This document shows, one piece after another, positions 1 to 14,355 of a stretch of DNA of 64,000 bases. This DNA comes from Hoplostethus atlanticus. Lineage: Eukaryota; Chordata; Actinopteri; Trachichthyiformes; Trachichthyidae. Under the pieces are notes generated by a model, which saw only the letters and a list, made by a program, of their open reading frames with translations, ran no database searches and was not told the DNA's origin. The DNA is taken from the NCBI GenBank assembly GCA_034670405.1, contig JAXDDX010000002.1:6849501-6913500 (forward strand), in the 5' to 3' direction. A program made the translations under genes and the position numbers. The number at the start of each line of letters is the position of its first letter. Positions within the stretch are counted from its first letter, which is position 1.

Positions 1-3000
1 TCTTCTCTGTTGTATGATGCAGAACGTTCACACAAAGCAGAAGACGTGTTGACATAGTTCACCTTTGATACTCGAGTGAACGGTGACTATCCATATCCTG
101 TCCTACCACCCCCACATCGACCCTTGTTACGGAGCCTGGATCCCATATTGGTGTGCGTCCGTTTTGGCACACCCTGCTTAAGATAAAGCATCAAGCAAAG
201 CCTGCCGGTAATGCAGTGATTATCAGGCAGTGACGCAGATACAGGAGAGACAGAGGAGTGGGAGGCTCTCAGTCATCTGCTTCTATCTTAAAGAGGAGAG
301 ATACTGGTGGACTAGAGGGACAACACCAACTCACTGAACCAAGCCAACGTCTTGGGCGATGATGAAAGGGGAATGATAGGGAAGTCCTGAGGTCACGTTT
401 TGTGATTTATTTTCCTCCAACTGATGAAAGTACTCCCAGTTGGAGAGATCATGATTCTTGTGGTCACACTAAATTAACAAATGCATGAGAGGATTAGTCA
501 GTGCAGTGATAAAACACTAAATACTATGGTACATTGGGAAAAAGCCAGTTAGCTTGGCAACTCCTGGGCTCGGCTAAATGGACATTTAGTTTTAATCTGG
601 CTAAAGCCTCGGACACGGTTACTGAACAATGACAAAGAAGAATATCTGGCAATGACTTGAGGACACAATGCCTAAGACAACATTTGGACCATTGACGTTG
701 TTTGTAAAGTGACTTACACTAGTCTCTCCTGATTCCTAGTAATGTATTTAAGTTGGCTGATCAAAATTTACCCAAGGGGATGCCAAATGGCTAGGGACAT
801 GAGAAAATAGACCTTTTCCTGTTCAGTGTGTCAGAATTGTGTTTTACAAGTCATCTGTTGAGCACAATTACCTTCACCTTCACCGTTTCTCTCTATTACT
901 CTCCCTACTCCCCAAACCCGAGCTATACTGGCAACAACAAAGTCTGAATTGTCTACACAAATGGAGTGTAAGGCAAACCTAACTGTCTATTTGGACAGTT
1001 AAAGCTGTATCTAAAGTCCCACTTTCACTTCCTGTTACAGTGGCATCCTCACTGCTGGCCTTCAAGACTGTCAATGAAAACCTACAGAATAAAAGTACTA
1101 TGTCAACAATGAAATAAGGGAGGATGGGTATTCATTTCCATCACCTAAGTACATTTTAGTGACACAACTAACGCTAATAATGGGCCCCAATATAATAAAC
1201 CCACTCACTTTTTGTTTTATATGGGTAAAAAAAGAGCAGCCCAGGTCATGTGACAACAAGTGGTGGCATGAAATTTAGACCTCATTTAATACGGTGTTGT
1301 GTTTAATGCATCATTACTTTACATGAATAGATATGGTTAATGTCAGCTGTACTATATCAAATGAGAGACATTTCCTCTCAGTGGAGAGTTGAATTTGATT
1401 GATGCAGGTAGTCGGGAGTCATGCTGACCTAACTGAATGGTACAATACTAATACTGAGCTCATTACATTTAATTTCCACATTTTTTCTGTATTTTTTTAA
1501 TAATTTTTTTATTTCCCCGCAGATTGTGGAAAATTATTCTCAGTTGAGCAATGAGGACATTTATATTGAGGCAAAATCAAATGTCCCAGAATCTTTCATT
1601 GCATTTTTCTTTCAGTAGATAATTGGAAATTTATACAGTGTTCCTAGTGTAGCTCTACACCGCAAGATAGAATAATATTAGCAATACCTCATATCACAAG
1701 TATTTCTAACTTTTAACTCATCATCCTAATGCTCTTGGGAGAAAGTACCTAAAGTACATTATTCTGATTTCATTTTCCGCGTCCTCCTTTGATCATGCAG
1801 GATAGTCTCTTGCACTCGTTTGAGAACTTCAAAGGCAATCAGGCTAATAAACTCTCCACCATCTCCTGCTGAGGGCACCAGAAGTGTCCAACCAGACCTT
1901 GGCCTTTCATGGCATCAGAGGGAAGTTCACTGCACTGACTATGTTGTTGGGGGGGACTGAGAGGGGAATAGTGTGAGAAAAGAGAGGGAGAGGTGCCTGG
2001 ATAGAAGAGTGGGTGATAGTGGAGGAGAGAAATAATGACAGAGACAAAAGAGAGGAGGGTAGGACATCAGTCAGAATAAACATGAATAGGATGAGATGGA
2101 GTGGAGTCCTAATTATTCTGCAGGCCTACCATTAGAATCTCTCAGCTCTCAACCTCTCCTTGACCCCATGTTTTTTTCCCCCTCGGTTATTTATTTAAAA
2201 GCCAGTGGTTTCTTGATTTATTGATGCCTAGGAGGGCAAGTCTTCTCTTGCGGTGGTTTCAGACACAAACATCTACAAACCTAAACTCTCTCAAGAGTCT
2301 TACAAAGCCTGGGTAATAATCATAGATTAAAAATGCTTGACGTCATATTCCTACTGCAAGCCTTTGTTCTGTCCTCACTTCCTCATTAGGACCTCAGGAC
2401 CTCTGTTTTCTGCCTCTGAGGGTAGGGGACAAATGCAGGTACGACAAGAGTAATGTTGCCAGCTGAAAGATACCAATATCCTCCATGTAGGGTAAGTCTG
2501 GGTCAACGGGGAGCCTGATTACAGTGTGTGTGAATGAGTTTACAATGGACACTGGATAGCCCTGCCAACACAGGAGTAACAGAAGGGTAAGCCTTTTAGG
2601 TCACCTTAACTTCTAACACATGTAATCTTTTACCAGACATTTTATGGCAACAACCAAAAAATTTAAACTTACTCCTGTCAGACAGCTCCCTATGGCCACA
2701 GAAACTGGGGCACCGCATGTTTCCTTTGAAGGTGGCATTCGCATTTTGTCAGAGGACATTTCACTCCGTGCTAGCCCAAGGCAGAAGTTGTCCCTCTGTA
2801 ATAAGCCAGTCCCACTAACCCTAACCCAAGCTCTGAGCCAGTGGAGGTGTGTCAGTGATAGCAAGCGAGCTAGGAAGTTACTGTGACCTGGAGTACTGCA
2901 GACGCTGAAAAATTAAAGCACTTTCACTTCATTGCACACTTGGCCTGATGGGAAAAGGAGTGTCAAAGCTGCATGGTCCTGCAATGTGACGATGTGTCCC

Positions 3001-3301
3001 ACAATCTTAACACAACCGCCCAAATGGCCACAAAAACATATTTGACCGCTACTGTGTGATATCCACAGAGTTGAAGCATATGTAGCATTAGAGCAATCCT
3101 TGTCATTTATACCAGAGTCACTGTTTGAATTCCTGCACATTTGGTAACACCTGAACCTATGTGAGTTTTGTTTTGGCCATTGTCTATTTTATTGTTCATC
3201 TAATGACAGGTAAGATTTCTATTATAGCAAATCACAAGTTTTGTCTGAGAGGATTCTTTTTACAGATCCACTGAAGTTTTAGAGGGGAGATTATCTGTAA
3301 C

Positions 3302-3303
<2 letters not shown>
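1..3303. other. No gene recognised
   Basis: I see no credible exon, RNA gene or complete mobile element here. Open frames on both strands are short, have no recognisable protein motifs and are interrupted at the frequency expected of AT-rich non-coding DNA. It may be intergenic, or an intron of a gene outside the window. Confidence 0.5.

Positions 3304-3347
<44 letters not shown>
3304..3347. repeat. (TG)n microsatellite
   Basis: An uninterrupted TG dinucleotide tract of about 44 bp. Confidence 0.95.
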
Positions 3348-3348
<1 letters not shown>

Positions 3349-3589
3349 CTACCTGACCTATAATCATGCCCAGTGAAAGTGGGGCGCTGAAATGGCCGGA
3401 TATGTGCTGCACAGTATATAACATGTGGATCTCCCCACTTTAACAAGAGTCATAATTTGGGGTATTGTAGGTTTGTTGCATTTGCCCTTCATGTCATCCA
3501 GCCATCCAACCTGTAGATTTTCCACAGGTGATTACCTAAACAGTATTTTTTTCTGTATCACAACATTTCCTCTCCTATCAAAGGTATAC

Positions 3590-4158
3590 ACTGACTTTTG
3601 GGGAGTTTGTTCCACTGGTTACCTTATATCTGATGAGAGGACTGGCACCAAAATCATCTCTCTGTGTGTGGTAGATAGCTCTGCATGCTAACGCTTTAGC
3701 ATACAATATGTGCATTATCCAAAGTATGATAAACCTTTTAGTAATGAAAAGTGGAATTTTTTTTTCTATTCTATGGATTGTATAGATTCATAACTTCTCA
3801 AATCAAAATCTCAGTCTTCATCATTAGTGAAGTCCACTATGAATGCAAAAACTCACTTCCTGTGTAAACAAAACCAGTCTCGCAGGAAGAGAGATCTTCA
3901 GCCATTGAAAATGTATTATTTTTGTTGAGTGTTATGTCTATTTTACCGATCCCCTATAAGCCTGGCACGTTTAGATGCATGTCGTTAAAATTAACCATCC
4001 AGTCTTAGCGCTGCTAGTTACTTAACATACTGTATGCTAAAGCTGTGCTGTTACTAATTCACACTGGACAGCGCTATCTACTAGACTCACAGAGATTTTG
4101 GTGCCAATCCTCTCATCACATATTGGGTGACAAATGGGCCAAACTCCCAAAAAGGCGA
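3590..4158. repeat. Fold-back (long inverted-repeat) element, MITE-like
   Basis: Two arms of roughly 120 bp, at about 3590-3707 and 4030-4158, are imperfect reverse complements. Shared landmarks are TGGCACCAAAATC with its flanking GATGAGAGGA, the segment GTAGATAGC and the inner GCTTTAGCATAC. About 320 bp of AT-rich DNA separates them. There is no coding potential. The layout suits a non-autonomous DNA transposon or fold-back element, but I could not define exact ends or a target duplication. Confidence 0.55.
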
Positions 4159-4666
4159 TGTGGTCCTTTAAATTGTATGGACTTGCCATGTAAATGCAAT
4201 TTTTTCAGAGCCAACAGCTGGGTTTCATCTTTAACACTGTGTGAAAAATATTACTGCCATATAACAATAGACACATAGTTGCTGTAAATGGTGTATTTTA
4301 CCCCTACTGGGATCGATCTAGCAAAAAAAGGTGAGAGCTAATAGTGTAACGTCTCTCTGAGAGCCAGAGTTTTAAGTTCCTCTATCCCTTCCAGGAAGAC
4401 CGAGGAGTGTTTCCACATGAGAAGGCCACCTGAGTCCAGCAGGCAGGTTTCCAGACATGAGCTAGGAGAGATTTCTGTCCCTCTTTTCTCTTTCTTTTTT
4501 TTTTTTGCTTCATCTGTCAGAGCTACCATAGGAACCATCCAGTTGATGGAACAATACATACAACAGCTTGCTCTTGTACAGCTGAGCGGAGCCAGCTGAT
4601 CAGGCACAGTAATAATAGACTCCAATAGTGGATGTGAAGATCCTGCTGCTAAAGAAATGGGAGAGC

Positions 4667-4670
<4 letters not shown>

Positions 4671-4722
<52 letters not shown>
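4671..4722. repeat. (CA)n microsatellite
   Basis: A continuous CA tract of about 50 bp. It creates an artefactual poly-Val/Cys open frame on the opposite strand. Confidence 0.95.
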
Positions 4723-4724
<2 letters not shown>

Positions 4725-7700
4725 TTATCAAACAAAGAAGATGGAGAGGAAGGCCCAAGTCTTTCATGAATGATCCTCCATGAACCCTGTCCCCTCTCCT
4801 CTCATTAGCCAAGCCTTTTCCTTCCAGACTGCTTCAGTCCAGGCTTCACCTCTTGGAAACCAAACAATACTCCTTTTTACAAAGCTCATATGAATAAAGG
4901 CTGTCCATTAAGTTGAAGTTGAAACAAAGGACATTGCATAGAAATATTATACCTGCTTTCTCTATGATGAAATCACACATAAGCTGTTCTTTGTTTTGCT
5001 CTGTTAGTGTTCACCATAGCACACAGTAGGAGGGAGTGGTCTGAATTGAGAGAGGAAAGACTCATTCACCTAGAGATGTGAGTGACTGTGAAGAGTTTAC
5101 CTCTCTATGAGAGTTTTACTCTCATATTACAGATATGGACATTAATGCAGTCATTGTAGGATTTTTGTATCTTTTCTCCTTCTGTTAGTCACTACTAAAT
5201 TACATTACATAATCTATATATATTTCCACTAACACCGACTAACAATCCAGGCCTGTGTCAAACCTTTTCCAGAGAAGGAAAGTAGATTATTAGGATTTAA
5301 TAGTCAGTACTATTCTGAGACACTTGGCCCATCAGTGAACAACAGAAATCCTCAACCATCACCAAAGGGATTCCAATATGGGTACAAAGTATTGGTGAGT
5401 AGGATTCGCACAGTCCAGCCTGGAAGGTAGTTCAATAATGTATAAGCCTTTTCCTTGCTCCACAAGAAGAGTCTCTCTGTAAACATTCTTGATTCATAAT
5501 GCCTCCTCAACATCAATATATAAAGCATAACCATAACTCTTTATTAGTCTATAATCCTCTTTGCAGAGACACAGTCTCCTACTTCCCTGACTTAAAATGA
5601 CTTGTAGTGTTTCATCCATTTTAATGGTCTCCATAAAAACAGAGGCAGTATAATATTATGGTTAGTGTAGGATTGTTGTCCTACACTTAGTTTGGAGCAA
5701 TGCTTAGTATGGCCAGGCATAATAAAATGTTACCTCTGACAGCAGTGATACTCACAGAGCTGTGGCAACGATAACTAGTTTGGAGTAACTTTGAAAATAC
5801 CCTCAGATGATACCCAGGAAGTCACACTCACGGGTGGACCTCATATTGAGAAACATTGAGAAACACTGCAGTGATTGAGAGCTTGACAAACATAAACATC
5901 TTAGTAACACCGATGCAAAGTTCAATGAAAGATAAATGTTTCTAATCAGTCTGCAAGTGTGTGTTGCATTTGTTTTCATTTGTTGCCCCTCCGTGTTTCT
6001 ATGCACTGGTTCAATCTACTGTAAATGTTCCTTGGCACCACTGATTGATGGCAACAAAACAGTGACATTACATGAGTTCCCAAACAGACCATATTCACGC
6101 TCAATTTACCACAGGATTTGGTGCTGTGAAAGGAAAATAACTGGACAGCGCTCCTTTCTCTTGAGCAACTACAATCCCCCTGCACCGATGCTCTTAGTCG
6201 TCTATCTGTAGAGGCGTTATGAAACCTTTAAGGTCATACAGATAAATCAAGCTTTAGCTGCACCCCACAAGTATTCCCCTCACCAGAGTTGTCAATGTTT
6301 ATTTAGTTTTGTAAATACATCTCAGTGGGATAGGCTCTCCGAACGTGACATTGGCTCAAGTGTTTTATGTTCACATTATGCCCATGCTGTGTTGGGAATT
6401 GTTCTTTATGGTGCACAGCAGTATTTTGGATGGCTATGAATGTAGTTCAGATATTAGAGATCAAGCAATGATTACCTGTCCTAATACTGAAGACTTAATC
6501 CCCTTTTATGTCAAGATCAGTGACATCAGTGTGTTAAATTGTAATAAATTGGCACAAATAACGTGTTTTTCTGCTGAATTCATGAAATTATCCATTCTCC
6601 ACTTGGCTGATGTCAGAACCTATTAGATTCACAATTCAAAAAGGAGATGTGAATGAAATATCAGAGATGCCTTTACAATAAACTAGCAGGAGCTCTTTCA
6701 GCTCTTTGCAGGCGATTCATGACATAAAAAGATAAAGAGGGCTCCAAGTTTGAGTGATGGAAGTAGGGAGAGACTGATGGCACAGAGTGAGGAAGTGACT
6801 TGAACTACACAGACGACAGAATTGCTGTAACTTATTGGCTGTGATTTTTATACATCAAAATATTCCAGAAAGGAGAGGCACCATGCCACCTGGCTGCTTC
6901 TTCTTCCTCTCAATCTCTGAGGGTTAAATACATCACAGCTACTCTCACCATTATTGTTTCAAAACAAATGTGTATGATTTTAGAGCATCAGTGGACTAGA
7001 ACTGAAAATTGGCTGCAACCTTTCACAGCCGGGCCCAGAGAAATGTAAGGTACCCTTTCAAAATATCAGTGATGAAAACGGTAGTCTTAACAGAAACACA
7101 ATATGTTTGTACCCTATAGGAGGTGTGAATGACCTCATTCTACTGAGTAAACACTTGCAGTATTCAGCTACACTTAATCCTAATGAGAACATTGTTCGTG
7201 AAGCAGTCACACACACACAATATGTTAGAAATCCACTGCCTTACCACCATCCGTACGAAGGGATTTCCCAACATCACTCACATGTTGACAGTTTTATTTC
7301 ATTAAATTGTTTATCTACGCAGACAAATTACTCAAATCTTGCCTCCCCTGACCTTTCAACACATGGCTGTCAGATGATTCCAGTCAGAGGATGTTATTGA
7401 CCAAAAAATAAATTCTATTTATTTAATTTCAGATGTTTTAACAACTTGATACTCCACCCACCACCACGGAGACTGACCTCTCTTCACTCCACAAACAAAC
7501 CTGACTGACTCTCCTCTTTGACTGGACAGGTTGGAAGTCAAAGGTCATATCAATCACTGGTATGGGGTTCATACCACACATGGTTATGTATTTGCCTTGA
7601 GCATCAAGCCAAAATGCCTCAACACAGGCCACTAGCTCCTCAGTCTCTGTTGTGTACTACAAACCATGTCCACGCTGAGGAGGGTGGACCCAAAGGTCCA

Positions 7701-8801
7701 CAAGGTAATGGAGCAGCAAGATGCAGCTCATTGAAGAAAATGATACATTGAGAATTAGAGTTTGTCGTTTTCGTCCCAAGAGTCAATTTATAGTGTTGCA
7801 GCAATAAAGAATATTATTCTCCAGGTTTACGACGAAAGCTACCCAATAGGATGAACAATAATGACCAACTTCAGAGTTTAGAGGTTTGGATATTCCCTCT
7901 CTGGGGACTGATACTTCAGTTGTTTAAAAGATGTCTAAATGGTTTATAGCATCTGGCTAAAATTAGGGCATACTAAACACTTAAACACTTAGACAACACT
8001 TATAGACGGCATGAGATAAGTCAATGATCAGGCCAATTTGTTCTCGAAATGGTATTTCGAGCCTTATGTTACTGGGGCTTGATAAGCAGCAAGATTAAAC
8101 AGTTATTTTGTGTTGATTTTTAGGATCCAAGCCATCAAACAATCCAGTAGTATAAGAGCTCAGACAGATTTGCTCGATTCTACACGGTTAATTACGTAAC
8201 ATGTTTTTGTGTTTCATCCTAATAGCTCAGTTGAATCTCCTAACCATGATTTATTTCCTTCTGCCCATGGGTGTGACTGGTATGTGATGAGGAGCAAAAT
8301 GTGTGATAAATGGTCTCAATGGTCTCTAACACCATATGCATGTTACTAAATCCCACATGTGGATGCTGCACAATTCTTTTACTCATAAACCTGTCAAGGT
8401 TTTGTAATCTCCAGTAGATACTGGAGTCAACAGCTCCAGTAGATGTTGTCAATGGACACAAAACACCTCGTGTCTTAGATGTATCATTCAGCGAATGTGT
8501 TTGAGTGAAGAGAAAATCACATTCCTCCCAATTTTGCTCAGCTACGACTAGGTTTGTCAGATGTTAGAAGCTGAGTGCAACAAAGGCTCCTCTGTCCCCT
8601 TCTGGTCTCTCAGACATGATTCAGGCTAACAGAGGGACATGTCTCAAGAGGCCAAGAGGAATCCCTCCTCTTGGCTGTGCTGCTACGACAGCACAGGAGC
8701 AAATCTGTGTCTTCACCTGAGTAACATATGCCAAGAGAATCTCCTCACAACACGCCCTCATCCCCTTGTATCTCTGGGTGTGTAGATACGAACATTTCTG
8801 C

Positions 8802-8840
<39 letters not shown>

Positions 8841-11800
8841 GCACTCTTGGTATTTTAAAATCTGTTAAAATTTGAAGTTGCTTGAGAGCAAACTAACTTT
8901 CTTGACAGAAATCAGTGAAAGATATAGGAAACATTTGTAATCTTATCCATGCACTACTTTTGAGGCAAACCCCAATATTTGGCTTTCAGCAAGTCCCAAT
9001 GTAATCTCTTGGGAATAAATTGAAAAGGCAGGTTAGAGAAACACACATCAGTCACTTGTGGAAGTGTTGCTTGACAGTTTGAAATAAACAGTGCCACATG
9101 CAGATGTATTATTCCCTCTCTAAACAGCTCACACACTGTGCACTTGTGATAACTGGTGAAAATAATCACTTATGGTTTACAGAGAGCTCCGGGGATAGTT
9201 TGTGTTCAACCCAAACACTTGCAGAAGATTGTTAGTTTCCTCACTTAGAAATTGTTTCCTTTTCTTTTTGTCTGCCGAAGTCATGAGAATGTTTAGGTTC
9301 AGATTTACAAGTCTGTCCATTAGTCGTTTCCATGTAAAGAGTGGTTTCATCTTAACATTAAGCCCTCTGTTGTCAACAGATCTGCAGATTAAAAAATACA
9401 AACTGGTTTCATTCCCAATTCTTTTTTACAATGGATGCTTAACCATCCAAGTTCACCCCATCATTGATAGCCACCCAGTCTAGGCTTGAGTACATGTACA
9501 GCTTGTATCTACTAAGAGATATGATTTGAGTTGGTAGTAGTGGTTGTCCATCTGGATTACAGACATTTGTCTACCCTCCCCTCCTTCGGTCTGTGACATG
9601 TAGTAAGGCTGTGGGACAGTAACAAGGTCCATATGTGGTTACTTCCTCCCTCTGCTGCCCTAACGTGAGGGGGTAGTATTAACAGGATGGCAGTGTCAGG
9701 AGAACCTATTGATTTACTTTCAAAAGGAAGAAGAAAGACACACAGAGAGAGAGAAAGGGAGACTTACAAGCTTCCTTGCTCAACTACTTATTTTGAACGT
9801 GGGATCTGCGTGAAGCGGTGGACCTCAAGATTTTTGCTTCCCATCATAGAAATAACTGGTCATTGCTAAGTGGTTAGGGTGGGCCCAAATGAAGACTCTA
9901 AATCTATCCAATAAAAACAAAGATACTCAACACTGAATGTAACAACTGTGATTTCAAGGTTTTTCGCAATCAATCAAATAATGAAAAAAAGGTGCAGAAT
10001 CCCGTCTAACAACAACAATACACTGGAGCCTTGCTTCAGATTGGATCTCATGACATTTTCAATCTATTTTGCGTAGTTGTGAAGCAGCAGCATTTCTGGC
10101 AGTGCAGGGTATAACTGTGCTACACAGACTGTGATCACGTCCTGCTTGCTGAATCATATAAGAGTGCAGTCAAGCTCCCACAATGCAATTCTTATGTAAA
10201 ACTGGCATTTCTTATGGAAAAGAAATGAAAGTTACTTAAATGATTTTTTGTAAGAAAGGCTCACTCAGCATGATGATTGCTTCATGTGGGAAATTTGCCT
10301 CCCCAAACATCACGTCATCAGTGTTAGATGCTCTCCTTCTAAATGTTCCATAATAAACTAAACAAGTATATCAGCTGCAGCTTTGTATTGAAGATGCAAG
10401 CTCAATAACTGGTCAATAGGTGAGTGTCACACATTGCTCTGATGAGAGAAGAACGACTGCACCAGTTTTTTCAGAACTGGAGCGATTAAAAAAGTGATAA
10501 CATGAAATGATAAAGAGATGCTACCACTGATCTGTGCACAAAAAAAATGTGTTAACTTTAAAAACAAACAGTAGCTGTGGATTTAGAGACGCTTCTCATA
10601 TAGCAAAATATCTACAGATGCCAAATTAGTACCAACACCCTGTGGATCTTCCGTGTGACAAAGTCGCAAAACATCTGTCAACAAAATGAACGCATTGTCT
10701 TTGTTAGTTATAGCAGCTGATGAATGACAGCGTACTACACCCACAATGCATTTGCTGATTGTTTCTTTTCTCAACCACGCCGTTCAGATCTAATTAAAGG
10801 CAACAACAGTTCTTGTAATTTTGGAAACTCTTAGACAAACAGACTCAAACAGATGATTTATTGTTAATAATAAAATCACAGTGGAATATCTAACAGGACG
10901 GGATAAGCCAGTGATCGTCTCTCTTCTCAGGGTATCAACTGCTCCACACAAGAGATTAATTATATTTTCAAACCAACAGCAGTTCATCTTCAGTTTCCCA
11001 TGAATGCACACAAAGGATGGTATGAATTATCGACATATGTTGGATGATCAGTGACAAATACTTTACAGCAATTGTTGTATTTGTTTATTACTGTCTGCAA
11101 ATTGTTCCGATCATAACAGTATGAATCCTCTGTACGTAGCAGACAAAACACTTTTGCACAATCCCCAAATGTGTTGTATTTGGAGGTCTTTGATGAGGTC
11201 TTGTGTCACATGAGCAATAACATCGAACAAAATGGACTTCCTACAATATTCAGTACTTCTTAGAAGAGCAGAAAGGCCGAGCAAAACACACTATAAAAGA
11301 CTCCTGCATGGGGAGACATTTCACACGGGACAAGAATGATGAATTCATAATTCATAATGGAGTAATTATCTGCTGGGAAGTTGATATTAAACTGGTTCCT
11401 GAGTGTCTGTTAGAGGACAACGCGTTCCCCATGATAATAAAGAGGCTTTAAAATGATGGCTTCATAAATATTGATCTTCACTAAGAAAAAACTTGAAACA
11501 TTTTTAAACAATCTTCAATAATCTTCAATAGTTCAATCAATATTTGTGAGCATAAACAATCATGCCCCAAAGTTAGAAACCAGAGATTCAAGACTAATCT
11601 GTAATTGGGGGTAGAGTTTCTGGACTCTGAATATATATTAATTCTTTTTATTTCATATTTAATTTCAGGTGGCATCAGTTCTGCCTATATCCATCCATTC
11701 TCTCTCTCCCTTTCTGTCTCTCTCTGTCTATTTCTCTCCCTCTCTCATCTAGTCTTTGCCATTTTGGCACCAGCACCAGCTGCTTGGAGCTTTATTCTTC

Positions 11801-14040
11801 TGCAGGGATAATAAAAAGGATGAGAGATCGATTCCAAGGTGGCACGAAGCCAGCTGAACCGAATGGAGATGTGTTAACATCGGTAATGGCAATTTAATTG
11901 CACATAATCTTCCAGCGATTGTCTTTTCATTAAACCGTGTTTACACATGCTCACAGAGAGCACTTCACATTTGAGATTTTTGGATACTTGCCTTTGACCT
12001 GTTCTTTACATTATTCATAATATCACACTCCAATGGATCATCTATATTGCATTCCCTTCGCTCAGGATAGACAATTTGTGAAAACAAAAGCTGAAAATGA
12101 ATCAAAAAGACAGAATTTTGTGACTAAAAGAAGTGAATCACTGTAGTGATTAGCATTAATGACAGATTGGACCAGGCCTAGTCCAGAACCAGCAGAGGCC
12201 ATGAGGGTATGCCAACATCAGAGCCAAAGCCTCACTGACCAGGTCTGTCAGCTCTGCTCCAGCACAATGGGTGTAATGAGAAACACATGGCCTGACAACA
12301 AAGAGTCACATAAAATCTTGTGTGTGTGTGTCTGAGAGAGAGAGAGAGAGGGGGAGAGAGAGAGAGAGAAATATCACACCACCATTAAAACTATTAAATC
12401 CACTGCTCTGATAACAGAACACTTTACACATATAGAGCATCAAACAAGATGCATGTTGCAACATGATCTTTCTCCTCTCTCCTCCATCAGTGATTATTGC
12501 AACACAGAACTAAACTGACCACCCGGCCCAGCCTGTATTCTATCTCCATCTAGTGGTCAAAATTAGAAAAACAAGTCTTCAGCAGATTTATCAAACAGCA
12601 AAACTTGTTGCCTGCCACACATTTCTTCACCTCTAACAGGTTATAGGAACATGTGTGCAATGATTTTGTGAGTATATATGTTTTGATTGTTTGTTTTACT
12701 TGCTAGTGTATATCACATGTATCTATGTCCAAGTCAGATACAGATACAGGTGAGCAGAGAAGCAGCTATCATTTCTTACTATCCAGCACTATGTAGGCTT
12801 TGCACAAACATTTGAGAAAGAATTTACAGAGGGAGCAAGAGACGCAGTTATTAAAACAAACTGTAGCCTAAATTTGGACATCTTGTTTTCCATATATATA
12901 ATAAATCATTACTACATTTATTTTGAGACATTAGTATAATTAGGTAAACAAACAAGACCATCACTGAGACGATTGGCAGCCTCTACTTTGCCACCAAGTC
13001 AGATTTCATGGGACATCTGCTGTTTTGCTTTACAGCACAAAGGGAGATTGCTTTATGGCACAAAACAGGAAGAAGGCCACTTTTCTTCACAAGCGTTCAG
13101 ATTTTATCGCGATGGCAAATGGTTCAAAAAAGTGAAAGGCTGAAAGGAAAAAACACTTCCAAAATGTTCATCCACTTCAGTAAAGCAACACAGAAAACAA
13201 ATGCATGCTGAGCAGTGGAGCCAAGGAGAGGGGAGGGTGGACAAGTAGCAGGCATTGTTTGTGACAGGAAGCATAGAGGATTCATGGGAAATGTGGTCTT
13301 CATTTTAAGAAACCTAACAATACCACTGGCATGAGATAGAGGCTATAATAGTTGTCTGAACCGCAGTCTTGTTTGTTTGTGGTATCACAGTTATATATTT
13401 GACAGTGATATAGTGATGTTTAAAAATACTACACATCAAACCTTTAAAAGAAGGTGACTGCCACACATGAAACATTAAGACATCTTTGCTTTTTTTGATG
13501 TGTAGTGACTTATCACTAGCCACCACCAGAGGGGGGTGTGTCACTGTTGGCTTTACGGATGGGGCAACTAGGTGAATGTTACTCAAGGTCAAGATGACAC
13601 CTCAGTGATTATATAGATTGATTATATGAGCAGGTAACTGTTGTACAAATATACTTGAAGATAGACAGTATGGTCTGATTCAAGAACAGACAACATTTGT
13701 GGCAGACTACTTCAAATAAAGGTGATGCAAATAACTTTGACAGGTACCATCATGACAACCGAGGACAAACAGAGTGCAGTTGTTCTGATAATTCACATCA
13801 ATTTACTATAAATCATCTTCTGTTGCATAAGCAGTTGGTACAAATCATGGCCAAGATTAGGTTTACCCCTCCGACTGAGTTAGTCAGAGACTGACCGAAA
13901 AATCCACCATGTCAAATCACATCAGGTGACCGTGCTGATGCTTCTGGCAGTAGAAGAGAAAAAGGTTTCGAGACACCACTAATAATAAGCCAGCAACTTT
14001 AGTTTATCAAATCTAACTTTGTTCGCTGTTCCTTAGCATG
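4723..14040. other. Gene-free stretch with scattered microsatellites
   Basis: No coding exon or RNA gene is recognised in more than 9 kb. It holds a TG tract at about 8804-8839 and a GA-rich tract at about 12331-12369. Otherwise it looks like unique AT-rich non-coding DNA. Small exons or conserved non-coding elements could be present but cannot be seen without comparison to other fish. Confidence 0.45.
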
Positions 14041-14046
14041 AAAATG

Positions 14047-14202
14047 GTGACCCCCCCCCCCCCCCCCTCCCCCAACCCCACCAGGGAATGCTGGCATGTG
14101 CTCACCAGCAGAGAAAAACAGAGCCCTGGGAGAGAAGGGTTGGTCTGTCTTTAGCAGGGGCTGCAGTGGCTGCACCATTCGCTCACATGCTGGCAGATGC
14201 AG

Positions 14203-14245
<43 letters not shown>

Positions 14246-14314
14246 TCATCTCTGAACTCATCCATGAGAGAAGCATCTGAGCTGTGCAGGAGCTGAGTTA
14301 GCCGCACAGGCAGA

Positions 14315-14352
<38 letters not shown>
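14047..14352. repeat. Cluster of simple repeats: poly-C and two (CA)n tracts
   Basis: A poly-C run lies near 14050-14067, and CA tracts lie at about 14204-14242 and 14314-14352. They generate long but spurious Cys-Val or Thr-His frames. Between them the DNA is not obviously repetitive. Confidence 0.9.

Positions 14353-14355
<3 letters not shown>

Noticed and set aside
4338..4718. Open frames made of CA/TG repeats (also at 13999-14567, 19596-19916 and 46420-46820)
   Set aside because: Dinucleotide tracts lack stop codons in some frames and produce poly Val-Cys or Thr-His runs; not genes.
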